From JBGSYN01 sp041750975 (GTDB taxonomy: Bacteria > Pseudomonadota > Alphaproteobacteria > Geminicoccales > Geminicoccaceae): a stretch of DNA of 38,295 nt. Position 1 is the stretch's first letter. Each line of letters starts with the position of its first letter. Below are positions 25,431 through 34,115 of this stretch, piece after piece. The stretch covers positions 1 through 38,295 of the forward strand of contig JBGSYN010000053.1 in the NCBI GenBank assembly GCA_041750975.1, in the 5' to 3' direction. The notes under the pieces are model-generated. The model saw only the letters and a list, made by a program, of their open reading frames with translations. It did no database searches and was not told where the DNA came from. Position numbers and translations under genes: made by a program.

Positions 25431-25655
25431 TCAATACATGAACCGGCGAGGCGCGTCCCAAGGGGCGCGACGGGCTTCATTATCCGCATCCAGGCGTGAA
25501 AGCCCGATATCGCGCAGTATCGCATCGTCAAGCATCGTGAGCGTGCGGCGTTCCTGCCAAACCGTGTACGCCGTCCGCAGCATCTGCCAGAAGCTGCGCG
25601 TGCGGCTGCCACGAGCACCATACCGAATCGAATGATTTCCCGCGGTCGACACCAT
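25431..25655 (-). CDS. DUF1127 small protein
   Basis: A short basic protein with the C-terminal DUF1127 motif: LTMLDDAILRDIGLSRLDAD followed by EARRAPWD. DUF1127 proteins are stress- or growth-phase-linked in Alphaproteobacteria, and some bind RNA or other proteins through this Arg-rich motif. ATG 25655 was chosen over ATG 25667 because GGAGAGA is correctly spaced before it; the product is then 74 residues. It is divergent from the LysR gene, a common pairing, which suggests regulation by that LysR protein. Confidence 0.8.
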   Translation of the reverse strand: MVSTAGNHSIRYGARGSRTRSFWQMLRTAYTVWQERRTLTMLDDAILRDIGLSRLDADNEARRAPWDAPRRFMY

Positions 25656-25711
25656 CGTTCTCTCCATCTGTCAGGTCAGTCCGCAACCTCTATTTGCGAT
25701 CGGCCTTGCCA

Positions 25712-25745
25712 TAATGGAAACGAATTATTATGATCGGTTTCATTA
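25712..25745. promoter_or_regulatory. Candidate LysR operator between DUF1127 and lysR-type gene
   Basis: TAATGGAAAC (25712-25721) and GTTTCATTA (25737-25745) form an imperfect inverted repeat with one missing base, in an AT-rich stretch just before the LysR start. LysR regulators usually bind such T-rich/A-rich repeats in divergent promoters. Inference from position and symmetry. Confidence 0.45.
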
Positions 25746-25770
25746 CAGAATGTTATAGCAACACCAAGCA

Positions 25771-26652
25771 TTGCAGAAAGCCATGACCAGGAATCTCGAC
25801 ACGGCCCTCCTGCGCAGCTTCGCATCCGTCGCCGAAACCGGCGGCATGACCGCCTCGGCGCGGCGGCTCAACCTGACCCAGGCGGCCGTCAGCCAGCACA
25901 TCAAGCGGCTCGAGGAGCAACTGGGGTGCCGGCTGTTCGAGCGCGAGCGCTCGGGCCTGCGGCTGACCCTTGCGGGCGAACGCCTGCACCGCCGGGCGCT
26001 GCGCCTCCTCGAGCTCAATGACGAGATCTGGAGCGTCATGACCGCCCCCGATTTCGAGGGCGAGGTGCGCATCGGTGTGCCGCATGACATCGTCACCCCT
26101 TATGTACCGCCGGTGCTGCGGCGTTTCGTGCAGGCCTGGCCGAAAGTTCGGGTATCACTCGTCACCGAGGTCAGTATCCGCCTCAAGGAGCAGGTTGCCG
26201 CTGGCTCGCTGGGTCTCTGCCTCACCACCGAGCGCCGTGCCGAGCCTTGGGGCGAACAATTGATCACCGAACGGCTGCTCTGGATCGGCGCTCCCGGCGG
26301 CACCGCCCATATCCGCCGACCGCTGCCGATCTCTCTGGGTGACGAGCGATGCATCTTTCGTGCGGCAATGACCGAGGCCCTCGATGGGATCGACCGGGAT
26401 TGGCGCTCCTGCTGCGAAACCAGCGAAATGCGGCTGCTCCTTGCCAGTGTCGAAGCCGATCTCGGCGTCGCCGCCCTGATGCAGTCGAGCATTCCGGCCA
26501 ATCTCGAGATCCTGACCGGCAAGACCGATCTGCCGCCACTGCCCGATTTCGGCATCAATCTCTATGTCGCCAAGGCCGCCGATGCCCTGACACAGGAGCT
26601 TGCGGGCTTCATGCGTCAGGAAATTCAAGCCGAACGCAAGCTCGCCGCCTAG
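25771..26652 (+). CDS. LysR-family transcriptional regulator
   Basis: An HTH domain at residues 4-63 (TALLRSFASVAETGGMTASA, then RRLNLTQAAVSQHIKRLEEQ) is followed by a substrate-binding domain of the periplasmic-binding-protein type (for example FEGEVRIGVPHDIVTPYVPP). The length of 293 residues is normal. The effector is unknown. It is divergent from the DUF1127 gene, and LysR proteins of this subgroup are often next to DUF1127 or YjiS-like genes. It probably represses or activates its neighbour through the inverted repeat at 25712-25745. Confidence 0.92.
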   Translation: MQKAMTRNLDTALLRSFASVAETGGMTASARRLNLTQAAVSQHIKRLEEQLGCRLFERERSGLRLTLAGERLHRRALRLLELNDEIWSVMTAPDFEGEVRIGVPHDIVTPYVPPVLRRFVQAWPKVRVSLVTEVSIRLKEQVAAGSLGLCLTTERRAEPWGEQLITERLLWIGAPGGTAHIRRPLPISLGDERCIFRAAMTEALDGIDRDWRSCCETSEMRLLLASVEADLGVAALMQSSIPANLEILTGKTDLPPLPDFGINLYVAKAADALTQELAGFMRQEIQAERKLAA

Positions 26653-26662
26653 GCCGGTCGAC

Positions 26663-26950
26663 TCAAGGCAGGCGGCCTTCGATGACATAACCCAGGATGT
26701 CGACGACCTGTGCCGGCCGCTCGGCGACCGCCAGAGCCGCCTCATCGACCTCCTTCAAGGCATGCGCATGATCCGGCCCATGCAGAACGATCAGCGGCTT
26801 GTCGAGGGCATGCGCAAATCCCGCATCGAACGCCGCATTCCATTGCCGATATTGCTCGCCGAACCTCACGACGACGATATCCGCTCGCCTGATCAGCGTC
26901 TGCGTCCGGATCGCATTAAGCTGCGCTCCCTTATGATCATGCCAGAACGC
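26663..26950 (-). pseudogene. ytoQ: YtoQ family protein, 5' end missing
   Basis: YtoQ proteins resemble nucleoside 2-deoxyribosyltransferases; their role is unknown. The frame runs FWHDHKGAQLNAIRT, DIVVVRFGEQYRQWNAAFDAG, KPLIVLHGPDHAHALKEVDE and ends ILGYVIEGRLP, a full match to the family C-terminal two-thirds. Upstream of FWHDHKG (about 26947) the frame stays open but the conserved N-terminus with YLSGEIH-like residues is absent and the sequence turns into unrelated Gly/Pro-rich residues. The only ATG, at 26869, would give 68 residues. Hence a truncated remnant, tail to tail with the LysR gene. Confidence 0.7.
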
Positions 26951-27142
26951 CTCTAAGGCGAAGCTACACGAGATGACCCATGTTGCGAAAGGGCCGCCGC
27001 CCGGTTCCTTCGCGCATCCCCGGCGGATGTTTTCGCGGAAATATGACTACCTGGCGTGAGTTGGGAATCCCATGAGCCTCACTGATTCCAGACACTTGGG
27101 CTAGGATGAGGGTAGGGATGGGCCCGAGCCGCCTTCGCGGGC

Positions 27143-27874
27143 TTAAAGCTCTTTCTCGATTGCGCCCAGATAGTCATCCAGGCTGGCATTCAGCCGTTTG
27201 AGCATCAGAGCTTCGAACGATGCAGCATCGCCCGTGAGCTGGCGGCGTTCGAGACTGTCGATGTAATCCGGGCGATCTTCGGGGCCGATCACAAGCGGCG
27301 GATAGCCGCCTTTGAACAAAAGCAGGTTCATCAAGAGCCTCGCAGTGCGCCCGTTGCCATCCGAGAACGGATGAATGGATACGAGCTGCGCATGCGCCTC
27401 GAAAGCCGCTTGCGGCGTTACTTCGGCAGAGCCGAGCCATTGCCCCAATTCACCCATGAGCGCAGGGATCGCCACGGGCGAAGGAAAGATTACCGTCGAT
27501 CCTTGGATCCGACGTTGATGCTGGCTGTATTTTCCGGCCTCACCAGGATGGCTGCGGCCAAGGACGAGGCGGTGAATCTCCCGGATATCGCCCTCGCAGG
27601 TGGCCTCGTCCCTTGACGCGAGCACGCGTACATAATCGAGCGCGTCTCTGTGATCGATCGCCTCCAGATGATCCTTGAGCGGCTTGCCGCGCACGGTTAG
27701 CCCCTTTTCGAGGATGATGGCCGTCTCCGATCGCGTGAGCGTATTACCCTCGATCGCATTCGAGCTGTAGGTCAGCTCGACATCGTACCATGCATCAAGC
27801 GCAGCGATACTGCCCGGCGCAAAAGGCCGTTTCGCATCCAGCTCGGCTTTTCTCTTATGTATTTCAGCCCACAT
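27143..27874 (-). CDS. Fic-domain protein with N-terminal inhibitory motif
   Basis: Fic enzymes usually transfer AMP (or other nucleotides) to target proteins. The catalytic motif HPFSDGNGRTARL is at about residues 168-180, with catalytic His168. The class II inhibitory helix motif SNAIEGN, which matches [ST]xxxE[GN], is at residues 38-44, so the enzyme should be self-restrained. The target-docking flap region is QHQRRIQGSTVIF. Length 243 residues. No antitoxin gene is next to it, in line with class II Fic proteins carrying their own inhibitor. Its target cannot be read from sequence. Confidence 0.9.
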   Translation of the reverse strand: MWAEIHKRKAELDAKRPFAPGSIAALDAWYDVELTYSSNAIEGNTLTRSETAIILEKGLTVRGKPLKDHLEAIDHRDALDYVRVLASRDEATCEGDIREIHRLVLGRSHPGEAGKYSQHQRRIQGSTVIFPSPVAIPALMGELGQWLGSAEVTPQAAFEAHAQLVSIHPFSDGNGRTARLLMNLLLFKGGYPPLVIGPEDRPDYIDSLERRQLTGDAASFEALMLKRLNASLDDYLGAIEKEL

Positions 27875-28180
27875 CGCCAGAACATTTCTCTGTTTGGTCG
27901 TTTTTTCGAGCGATCAACCAACTTTTTGTTTTGCGGCCTTTCGACCCCAAGTATGCATCGGGCTCTTTCATCGGGCAAGTGTCCGAGAGTTTCTGACGGC
28001 GCGGAAGAGCGGGTGCGGCCGCCTACGACAGCATTCTTGCGCTCGTGAACGGCTCTCAGTCTCGATTCGAATGTATGTTGCGCGATCGTGGATGCACACC
28101 GGCTCCGAGCGTGTCGTCGTTGATGGATCCCGTCCCTCATCAACGCTCTTCGGTCATGCCGGGAGCGGCGGAGGTTATGG

Positions 28181-28205
28181 CCCGAGCCGATCGATCCGGC
28201 TCGGG
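28181..28205. repeat. Perfect 9-bp hairpin
   Basis: CCCGAGCCG (28181-28189), loop ATCGATC, CGGCTCGGG (28197-28205). It lies upstream of the Fic gene and just beyond the transposase trace. No T tract follows on either strand. Confidence 0.5.
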
Positions 28206-28257
28206 ATCTTCTCGAACAGCACGCGCGGCACCGCCACCACGGCCAGCCGAAACAAGA

Positions 28258-28350
28258 CAGCGCATCATCCAGCTCGCGATAGGCGAGCAGGCCGCGGTCG
28301 GAAAGATGCGTGTGCCATGGAATTTGAGCCCAACCCGGCAATCGAAGGTG
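28258..28350 (-). pseudogene. IS1380-type transposase remnant (N-terminal scrap)
   Basis: On the - strand one frame reads LSDRGLLAYRELDDAL, which matches the N-terminal region of IS1380-family transposases. The part before it, FDCRVGLKFHGTRIF, resembles the preceding conserved stretch but is in another frame, so there is at least one frameshift. Nothing recognisable follows after DDAL. The element must have lost most of its length. Recognition is from the family pattern and short, so the call is moderate. Confidence 0.45.
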
Positions 28351-28450
28351 AGACTTAAAGCGGGGTCTTTGCTTTCGCCCCTTGCGTTCGCCATCGCAAG
28401 CTTGCTCTGTCGCCTCCATCATTCTGAATAATCTAGCAAATGTGGTCCCA

Positions 28451-28470
28451 GGCGTCAGCAAAATGACGCC
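28451..28470. repeat. Perfect 7-bp hairpin
   Basis: GGCGTCA, loop GCAAAA, TGACGCC. It lies in the non-coding stretch between the transposase trace and the TNEL repeat region. It may be an end of the lost insertion sequence. Confidence 0.4.
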
Positions 28471-28626
28471 GATATCGGGAATGCAGGATTAGGGTCGGAG
28501 GGTGCAAGAAGGCTTCGGCAACGAGGAACTAGAGCTAGCTAAAGATTCCTATATTTGCTTTCGGAGATGCGGTACTATCGTGTATTGCTCCTTAATCATG
28601 GGTGTCGCGTGCCATTGAGGAACGCC

Positions 28627-28900
28627 GAAATGTTTCTGCACGAACGAATTCCTACCCGAGGCATTGGACATAGACGAACCCGGAGGCGCTTCCAGTTTTT
28701 TTCACAAACGATTTATTGCCTTCAAGATCGGGCAGATTCGAAGCTCGGAGGTCTTATCCGTATTTTTTCACAAATGAATTATTCGTCCGGGATTTGCCGG
28801 CAGAATCCCACCCAGGAAGACTCCTCGCAAAAGATACACAAACGAATTCTTCGCCGCCAGATTCGTGCGCCAATGACCCCATCCGACCTAAAAATCAAAG
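28627..28900 (+). repeat. Decayed array of TNEL-encoding DNA repeats
   Basis: Four copies of an 11-base core close to ACAAACGAATT start at 28640, 28704, 28770 and 28838. Each is preceded by a T-rich or C-rich lead and encodes (F/Y)TNE(L/F) or TNDL when read in the right frame: CTNEF, FTNDL, FTNEL, YTNEF. The spacings 64, 66 and 68 are not all multiples of three, so the copies now lie in different frames, and no single ORF spans them. The same motif is in frame in the gene at 35348-36118 on the other strand. The region 27875-28954 otherwise holds only scraps. Confidence 0.6.
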
Positions 28901-28905
28901 GGGTC

Positions 28906-28926
28906 CCAGGGGCAAAAAGCCCCTGG
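28906..28926 (-). terminator. Rho-independent terminator-like hairpin after glgX
   Basis: On the - strand CCAGGGGC, loop TTTTT, GCCCCTGG forms a perfect 8-bp stem about 30 bases after the glgX stop. A T-rich run (TTTGATTTTT on the - strand) follows a few bases later. This suits termination of glgX transcription. Confidence 0.55.
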
Positions 28927-28954
28927 CAAACCTTCCTATCAGGGCCTTTGCCCC

Positions 28955-31195
<2,241 letters not shown>

Positions 31196-31339
31196 GGGAG
31201 ACCTTGCTTATGTCAGAGAGGCCGGGACAGCCGCACCCTCAACGTAGTCTGCGGCGGCCGGTTCCGTAACGCCAACCTGGCGCGCAGCATCTCAACTGTA
31301 ATCGTGCTCCGCCAATGCTCTTGACCATGGCCCGGGGTC

Positions 31340-31363
31340 CTAGGGGCCCATCAAGGCCCCTAG
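31340..31363 (-). terminator. Hairpin at the SDR stop codon
   Basis: CTAGGGGCC (31340-31348), 6-base loop, GGCCCCTAG (31355-31363): a perfect 9-bp stem that overlaps the dehydrogenase stop codon. No T run follows, so it may stabilise the 3' end or weakly end transcription between the dehydrogenase and glgX. Confidence 0.45.
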
Positions 31364-32208
31364 CCACCTGTGGCAAATCCCGGATAGCAGGTCATGCCGC
31401 CATCGACGAAGAGCGTCGTGCCATTGACGTAGTCGGCGTGATCGGAGGCGAGCCAGACGACGGCACGGGCGATATCCTCGACCTCGCCGATACGTCTGTA
31501 GGGGACCAGCTTCATCAGCTCGGCATAGGCGGCTTCGGTCTCCCAGGCAGCACGGTTGATCGGCGTCGCGATCGCACCCGGACCGACGCTCATGACCCGG
31601 ATCCGCGATGGTGCGAGTTCCTGCGCCATGCTCTGCATCAGCATGTGGATGCCACCCTTGGACGCCGCATAGTTGCAGTGGCCGGCCCAGGGGATGACCT
31701 CGTGGACGGAGCTCATGCAGATGATCTTGCCGGCCGCCACGGAAACCTCCGGCCGGACGCCGCGCCTTTTGAACTCGCGCACCGCCTCGCGGGCGCAGAG
31801 GAACTGGCCCGTAAGATTGACGCCGATCACCTTCTGCCACTGGTCGAGCGTCATTTCATCGAGGTTTGCGTCCTGCTGGATCCCGGCGTTGGACACCAGG
31901 ATATCGATCGTGCCGAAGGCGTCGATCATGGTCTCGAACATCGCCTGGACCTGGGCCTCCTCCGAGACGTCGGCTTGAATGGCGATGGCCTCGCCGCCAT
32001 CCTTCCTGATGGTCTCGACCATGTCTTGGGCGGCGTCGGCATTGCCGATATAGTTGATGGCGACGGCGGCACCGGCTTTGGCCAAGGCCAGTGCCGTACC
32101 CTGGCCGATCCCGGAACTGCCACCGGTGACCAGCGCTTTCTGGCCGATCAGACTGCGGGGGATCTCGGTCTTCGGCAGATCATTGTTGAAGCCTTCATGA
32201 TGCGGCAT
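31360..32208 (-). CDS. Short-chain dehydrogenase, probably glucose 1-dehydrogenase-like
   Basis: A Rossmann-fold NAD(P)-dependent oxidoreductase. The cofactor loop is VTGGSSGIGQG near residue 28, then NAG in LVSNAGIQQDAN. The catalytic Ser is in ICMSSVHE and YxxxK in NYAASKGG. VDGGMTCYPGF at the C-terminus is typical of glucose/ribitol dehydrogenases. The 282-residue length includes a 20-residue N-terminal extension common in this subgroup. Sugar oxidation fits its place before glgX, but the substrate is inferred only. Confidence 0.88.
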   Translation of the reverse strand: MPHHEGFNNDLPKTEIPRSLIGQKALVTGGSSGIGQGTALALAKAGAAVAINYIGNADAAQDMVETIRKDGGEAIAIQADVSEEAQVQAMFETMIDAFGTIDILVSNAGIQQDANLDEMTLDQWQKVIGVNLTGQFLCAREAVREFKRRGVRPEVSVAAGKIICMSSVHEVIPWAGHCNYAASKGGIHMLMQSMAQELAPSRIRVMSVGPGAIATPINRAAWETEAAYAELMKLVPYRRIGEVEDIARAVVWLASDHADYVNGTTLFVDGGMTCYPGFATGG

Positions 32209-32242
32209 GGTCTGGTTCCTCAGTTGTCAGTTGGAGCTTTGC

Positions 32243-32860
32243 ATGTTTTATCGCGCCGATGAACCCCACGGCCTGCCGCATAATCCCTTCAACGGCATCG
32301 TCATCCCGCGGCCAATCGGCTGGATCTCGAGCCTCGATGCCGAAGGCCGGGCCAATTTGGCGCCCTATTCCTTCTTCAATGCGGTCGCCTACCGGCCACC
32401 CCAGGTGATGTTCGCCGGCACCGGGCCGCATCGGGACGGCGGTGCCAAGGACAGTATCGCCAATATCAAGGCCACGGGCGAGTTCGTCTTCAATCTGGTC
32501 ACCGAAGAGCTCAAGGAGGCCATGAACAAGAGCTCCGTTGCGGCACCGCGCGACGTCGACGAGTTCGATTACGCAGGTCTCGAGAAGGCGCCCTCAAGGC
32601 TCGTCAAGCCGCCGCGCGTGGCCAGGAGTCCCGTGCATTTCGAGTGCGTGTTGAGCCAGATCGTCGAACTCGAGCGGCTGGACGATGCCGAGATCAATCG
32701 CATGGTGATCGGCAAGGTCGTGGGCATTCACATCCATGAGGCCGTGTTGACGGAAGGGTTGGTCGACCCCTCGAAACTGAAACCCTTGAGCCGGCTCGGC
32801 TACAAGGACTATGCCCTGCTCGGGGAGATCTTCGCGATGGAGCGCCCTACTTGGCCCTAG
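32243..32860 (+). CDS. Flavin reductase-like FMN-binding domain protein
   Basis: A split-barrel FMN-binding protein; family members reduce flavin with NAD(P)H or feed a partner monooxygenase. It contains PRPIGWISSLDAEGRANLAP, SFFNAVAYRPPQVMF and SPVHFECVLSQIVEL, the family core. Start ATG 32243 (MFYRADEPHGLPHNPFNG) gives 205 residues; an earlier in-frame GTG at 32207 would add 12 residues into the opposite gene. Only 34 bases separate its start from the divergent SDR start. No partner monooxygenase is next to it, so its role is open. Confidence 0.88.
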   Translation: MFYRADEPHGLPHNPFNGIVIPRPIGWISSLDAEGRANLAPYSFFNAVAYRPPQVMFAGTGPHRDGGAKDSIANIKATGEFVFNLVTEELKEAMNKSSVAAPRDVDEFDYAGLEKAPSRLVKPPRVARSPVHFECVLSQIVELERLDDAEINRMVIGKVVGIHIHEAVLTEGLVDPSKLKPLSRLGYKDYALLGEIFAMERPTWP

Positions 32861-32874
32861 AACCGACACCTGGG

Positions 32875-33978
32875 TCATCGGAGTTGCGCCAGCACGGCCT
32901 GGATGACGGCCTTGAGGCCGCTCCTGCCGCCAAGCTCGAAAGGCAGGATCCCGCCGGTTGCATAGGCGTCGTACACCGCCTTGTCGAGCGCGATGCCTGC
33001 TGTGCTCAGACGCTCGTCGCCATGCCGCTCGCCGAGCCAGTCCAGCATCATCGCGAGCGAGACCAGCATCGCCGTGGGATTGGCCTTGCCTTGCCCGGCA
33101 ATGTCGGGGGCGGTGCCGTGCGCTGGCTGGAACAGCGCAAAATCCCGGCCGATCTCGGCGCAGGGCGCCATGCCCATGCCGCCGACGAGGCCGCCGCCGA
33201 GATCGGAGAGGATGTCCGCGAACATGTTCTCCATCACCAGGACATCGTACTCCCAAGGCTTTTTGACGAGATCGAGTGCGGTGGCATCGACATAATGATG
33301 ATCGGCCTGGATGTCCGGGAAGTTTCGCGCCCGTTCGTCGAAGATCTTGCGGAAAAACGCCATCGAGACGAAGACATTGGATTTGTCGACACAAGTGACC
33401 CGGCCCTTGCTGCGCCCGAGATCGCGCCGTTTGCGGGCGAGCTTGAAGGCGTGATCGCAAAGCTCTTCGGTCGCGGCACGGCTGATCACCATCGTATCGC
33501 GGGCGACCCTGTCGTCTTCGACGACGCCCTTACCCCGCGACCAGAACAGGCCCTCGGTCGATTCCCGCAGGACCACGAAATCGATCTCTTCGGCCCGGGT
33601 ATCGCTCAAAATGCGGGGTGTGTTGGGATATTTGCGGACCGGACGCTCGCCCGAGACGAGCTTGAAGCGTGCACGGATCTCCAAATGTGGGGCGATCTCG
33701 GTGCCGTCGGGAAAGCGCACGTCCGGGTGGCCGATAGCGCCCATCAGCACGCAATCGAACGCTTCAAGCTTCTCATAGAACCCCTCGGGCACATCGATGC
33801 CATGGGCCAGATAGTGATCGGCGCCGGCCTCGATGGTTTCGCGCGTCAGCATGAAGCCGAAGCGCTGCTCGACCTGCTCCAGGACCGCGAGTGCTGCCTG
33901 CATGACCTCGACGCCGATACCGTCGCCGGGCAACACGGCGACATTGGCTTGCCCTGCCATGGTGCTTATCTGGGCCAA
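32875..33978 (-). CDS. Isocitrate/isopropylmalate dehydrogenase family enzyme
   Basis: A decarboxylating, metal- and NAD-dependent hydroxyacid dehydrogenase. It contains VLPGDGIGVEVMQAAL, the substrate Arg pair region (RARFKLVSGERPVRKYP), the Lys in TCVDKSNVF and the metal-binding Asp in NMFADILSDLGGGL. The NAD site is HGTAPDIAGQGKANP. Length 367 residues, or 361 from the second Met at 33960, which lies nearer the conserved start. A tartrate, malate or isopropylmalate substrate is possible; the absence of leuCD here argues against routine leucine synthesis. Tail to tail with the flavin reductase gene (14 bases). Confidence 0.85.
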   Translation of the reverse strand: MAQISTMAGQANVAVLPGDGIGVEVMQAALAVLEQVEQRFGFMLTRETIEAGADHYLAHGIDVPEGFYEKLEAFDCVLMGAIGHPDVRFPDGTEIAPHLEIRARFKLVSGERPVRKYPNTPRILSDTRAEEIDFVVLRESTEGLFWSRGKGVVEDDRVARDTMVISRAATEELCDHAFKLARKRRDLGRSKGRVTCVDKSNVFVSMAFFRKIFDERARNFPDIQADHHYVDATALDLVKKPWEYDVLVMENMFADILSDLGGGLVGGMGMAPCAEIGRDFALFQPAHGTAPDIAGQGKANPTAMLVSLAMMLDWLGERHGDERLSTAGIALDKAVYDAYATGGILPFELGGRSGLKAVIQAVLAQLR

Positions 33979-34011
33979 GGCGGTTCTCCACTGTTGTCAT
34001 AAATTGTGGTC

Positions 34012-34027
34012 TCAATGCATACATTGA
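34012..34027. promoter_or_regulatory. Palindromic operator candidate (GntR-like)
   Basis: TCAATG, CATA, CATTGA form perfect 6-base arms between the divergent dehydrogenase and zapE genes. On the - strand a TTGACA (34042-34037) lies just upstream, so the palindrome would cover the -10 area of the dehydrogenase promoter, as a repressor site should. GntR-family operators often contain ATGCATACAT-like cores. No GntR gene is in the window. Confidence 0.45.
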
Positions 34028-34050
34028 TCCGGCGAATGTCAATCCACAGG

Positions 34051-34110
34051 GCTGCCGACCGGGGCCAGAGGGTCGCCGATAGGGGCCAAGGGCCTGCCGA
34101 CGGGGGAAAG
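34051..34110. repeat. Imperfect threefold tandem repeat before zapE
   Basis: Three units of about 21 bases share GCCGAC/T-CGGGGCCA: GCCGACCGGGGCCAGAGG, GCCGATAGGGGCCAAGGG and GCCGACGGGGGAAAG. The last one provides a GGGGGAAAG near the zapE start. Probably a local duplication. Confidence 0.45.
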
Positions 34111-34115
34111 TCGAC

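Noticed and set aside
26950..27142. A gene or DnaA-box cluster in the stretch before the Fic gene
   Set aside because: Holds a 28-codon frame, two GANTC sites and no consensus DnaA boxes; nothing supports a gene or origin.
27772..28461. A 229-codon - strand frame taken as one gene
   Set aside because: Only the short GLLAYRELDDAL part resembles anything, its neighbour is in another frame, and the rest overlaps the Fic gene start with non-protein-like composition.
32851..34002. A 383-codon + frame opposite the dehydrogenase
   Set aside because: Antisense shadow of a conserved enzyme; no domain, no sensible start.
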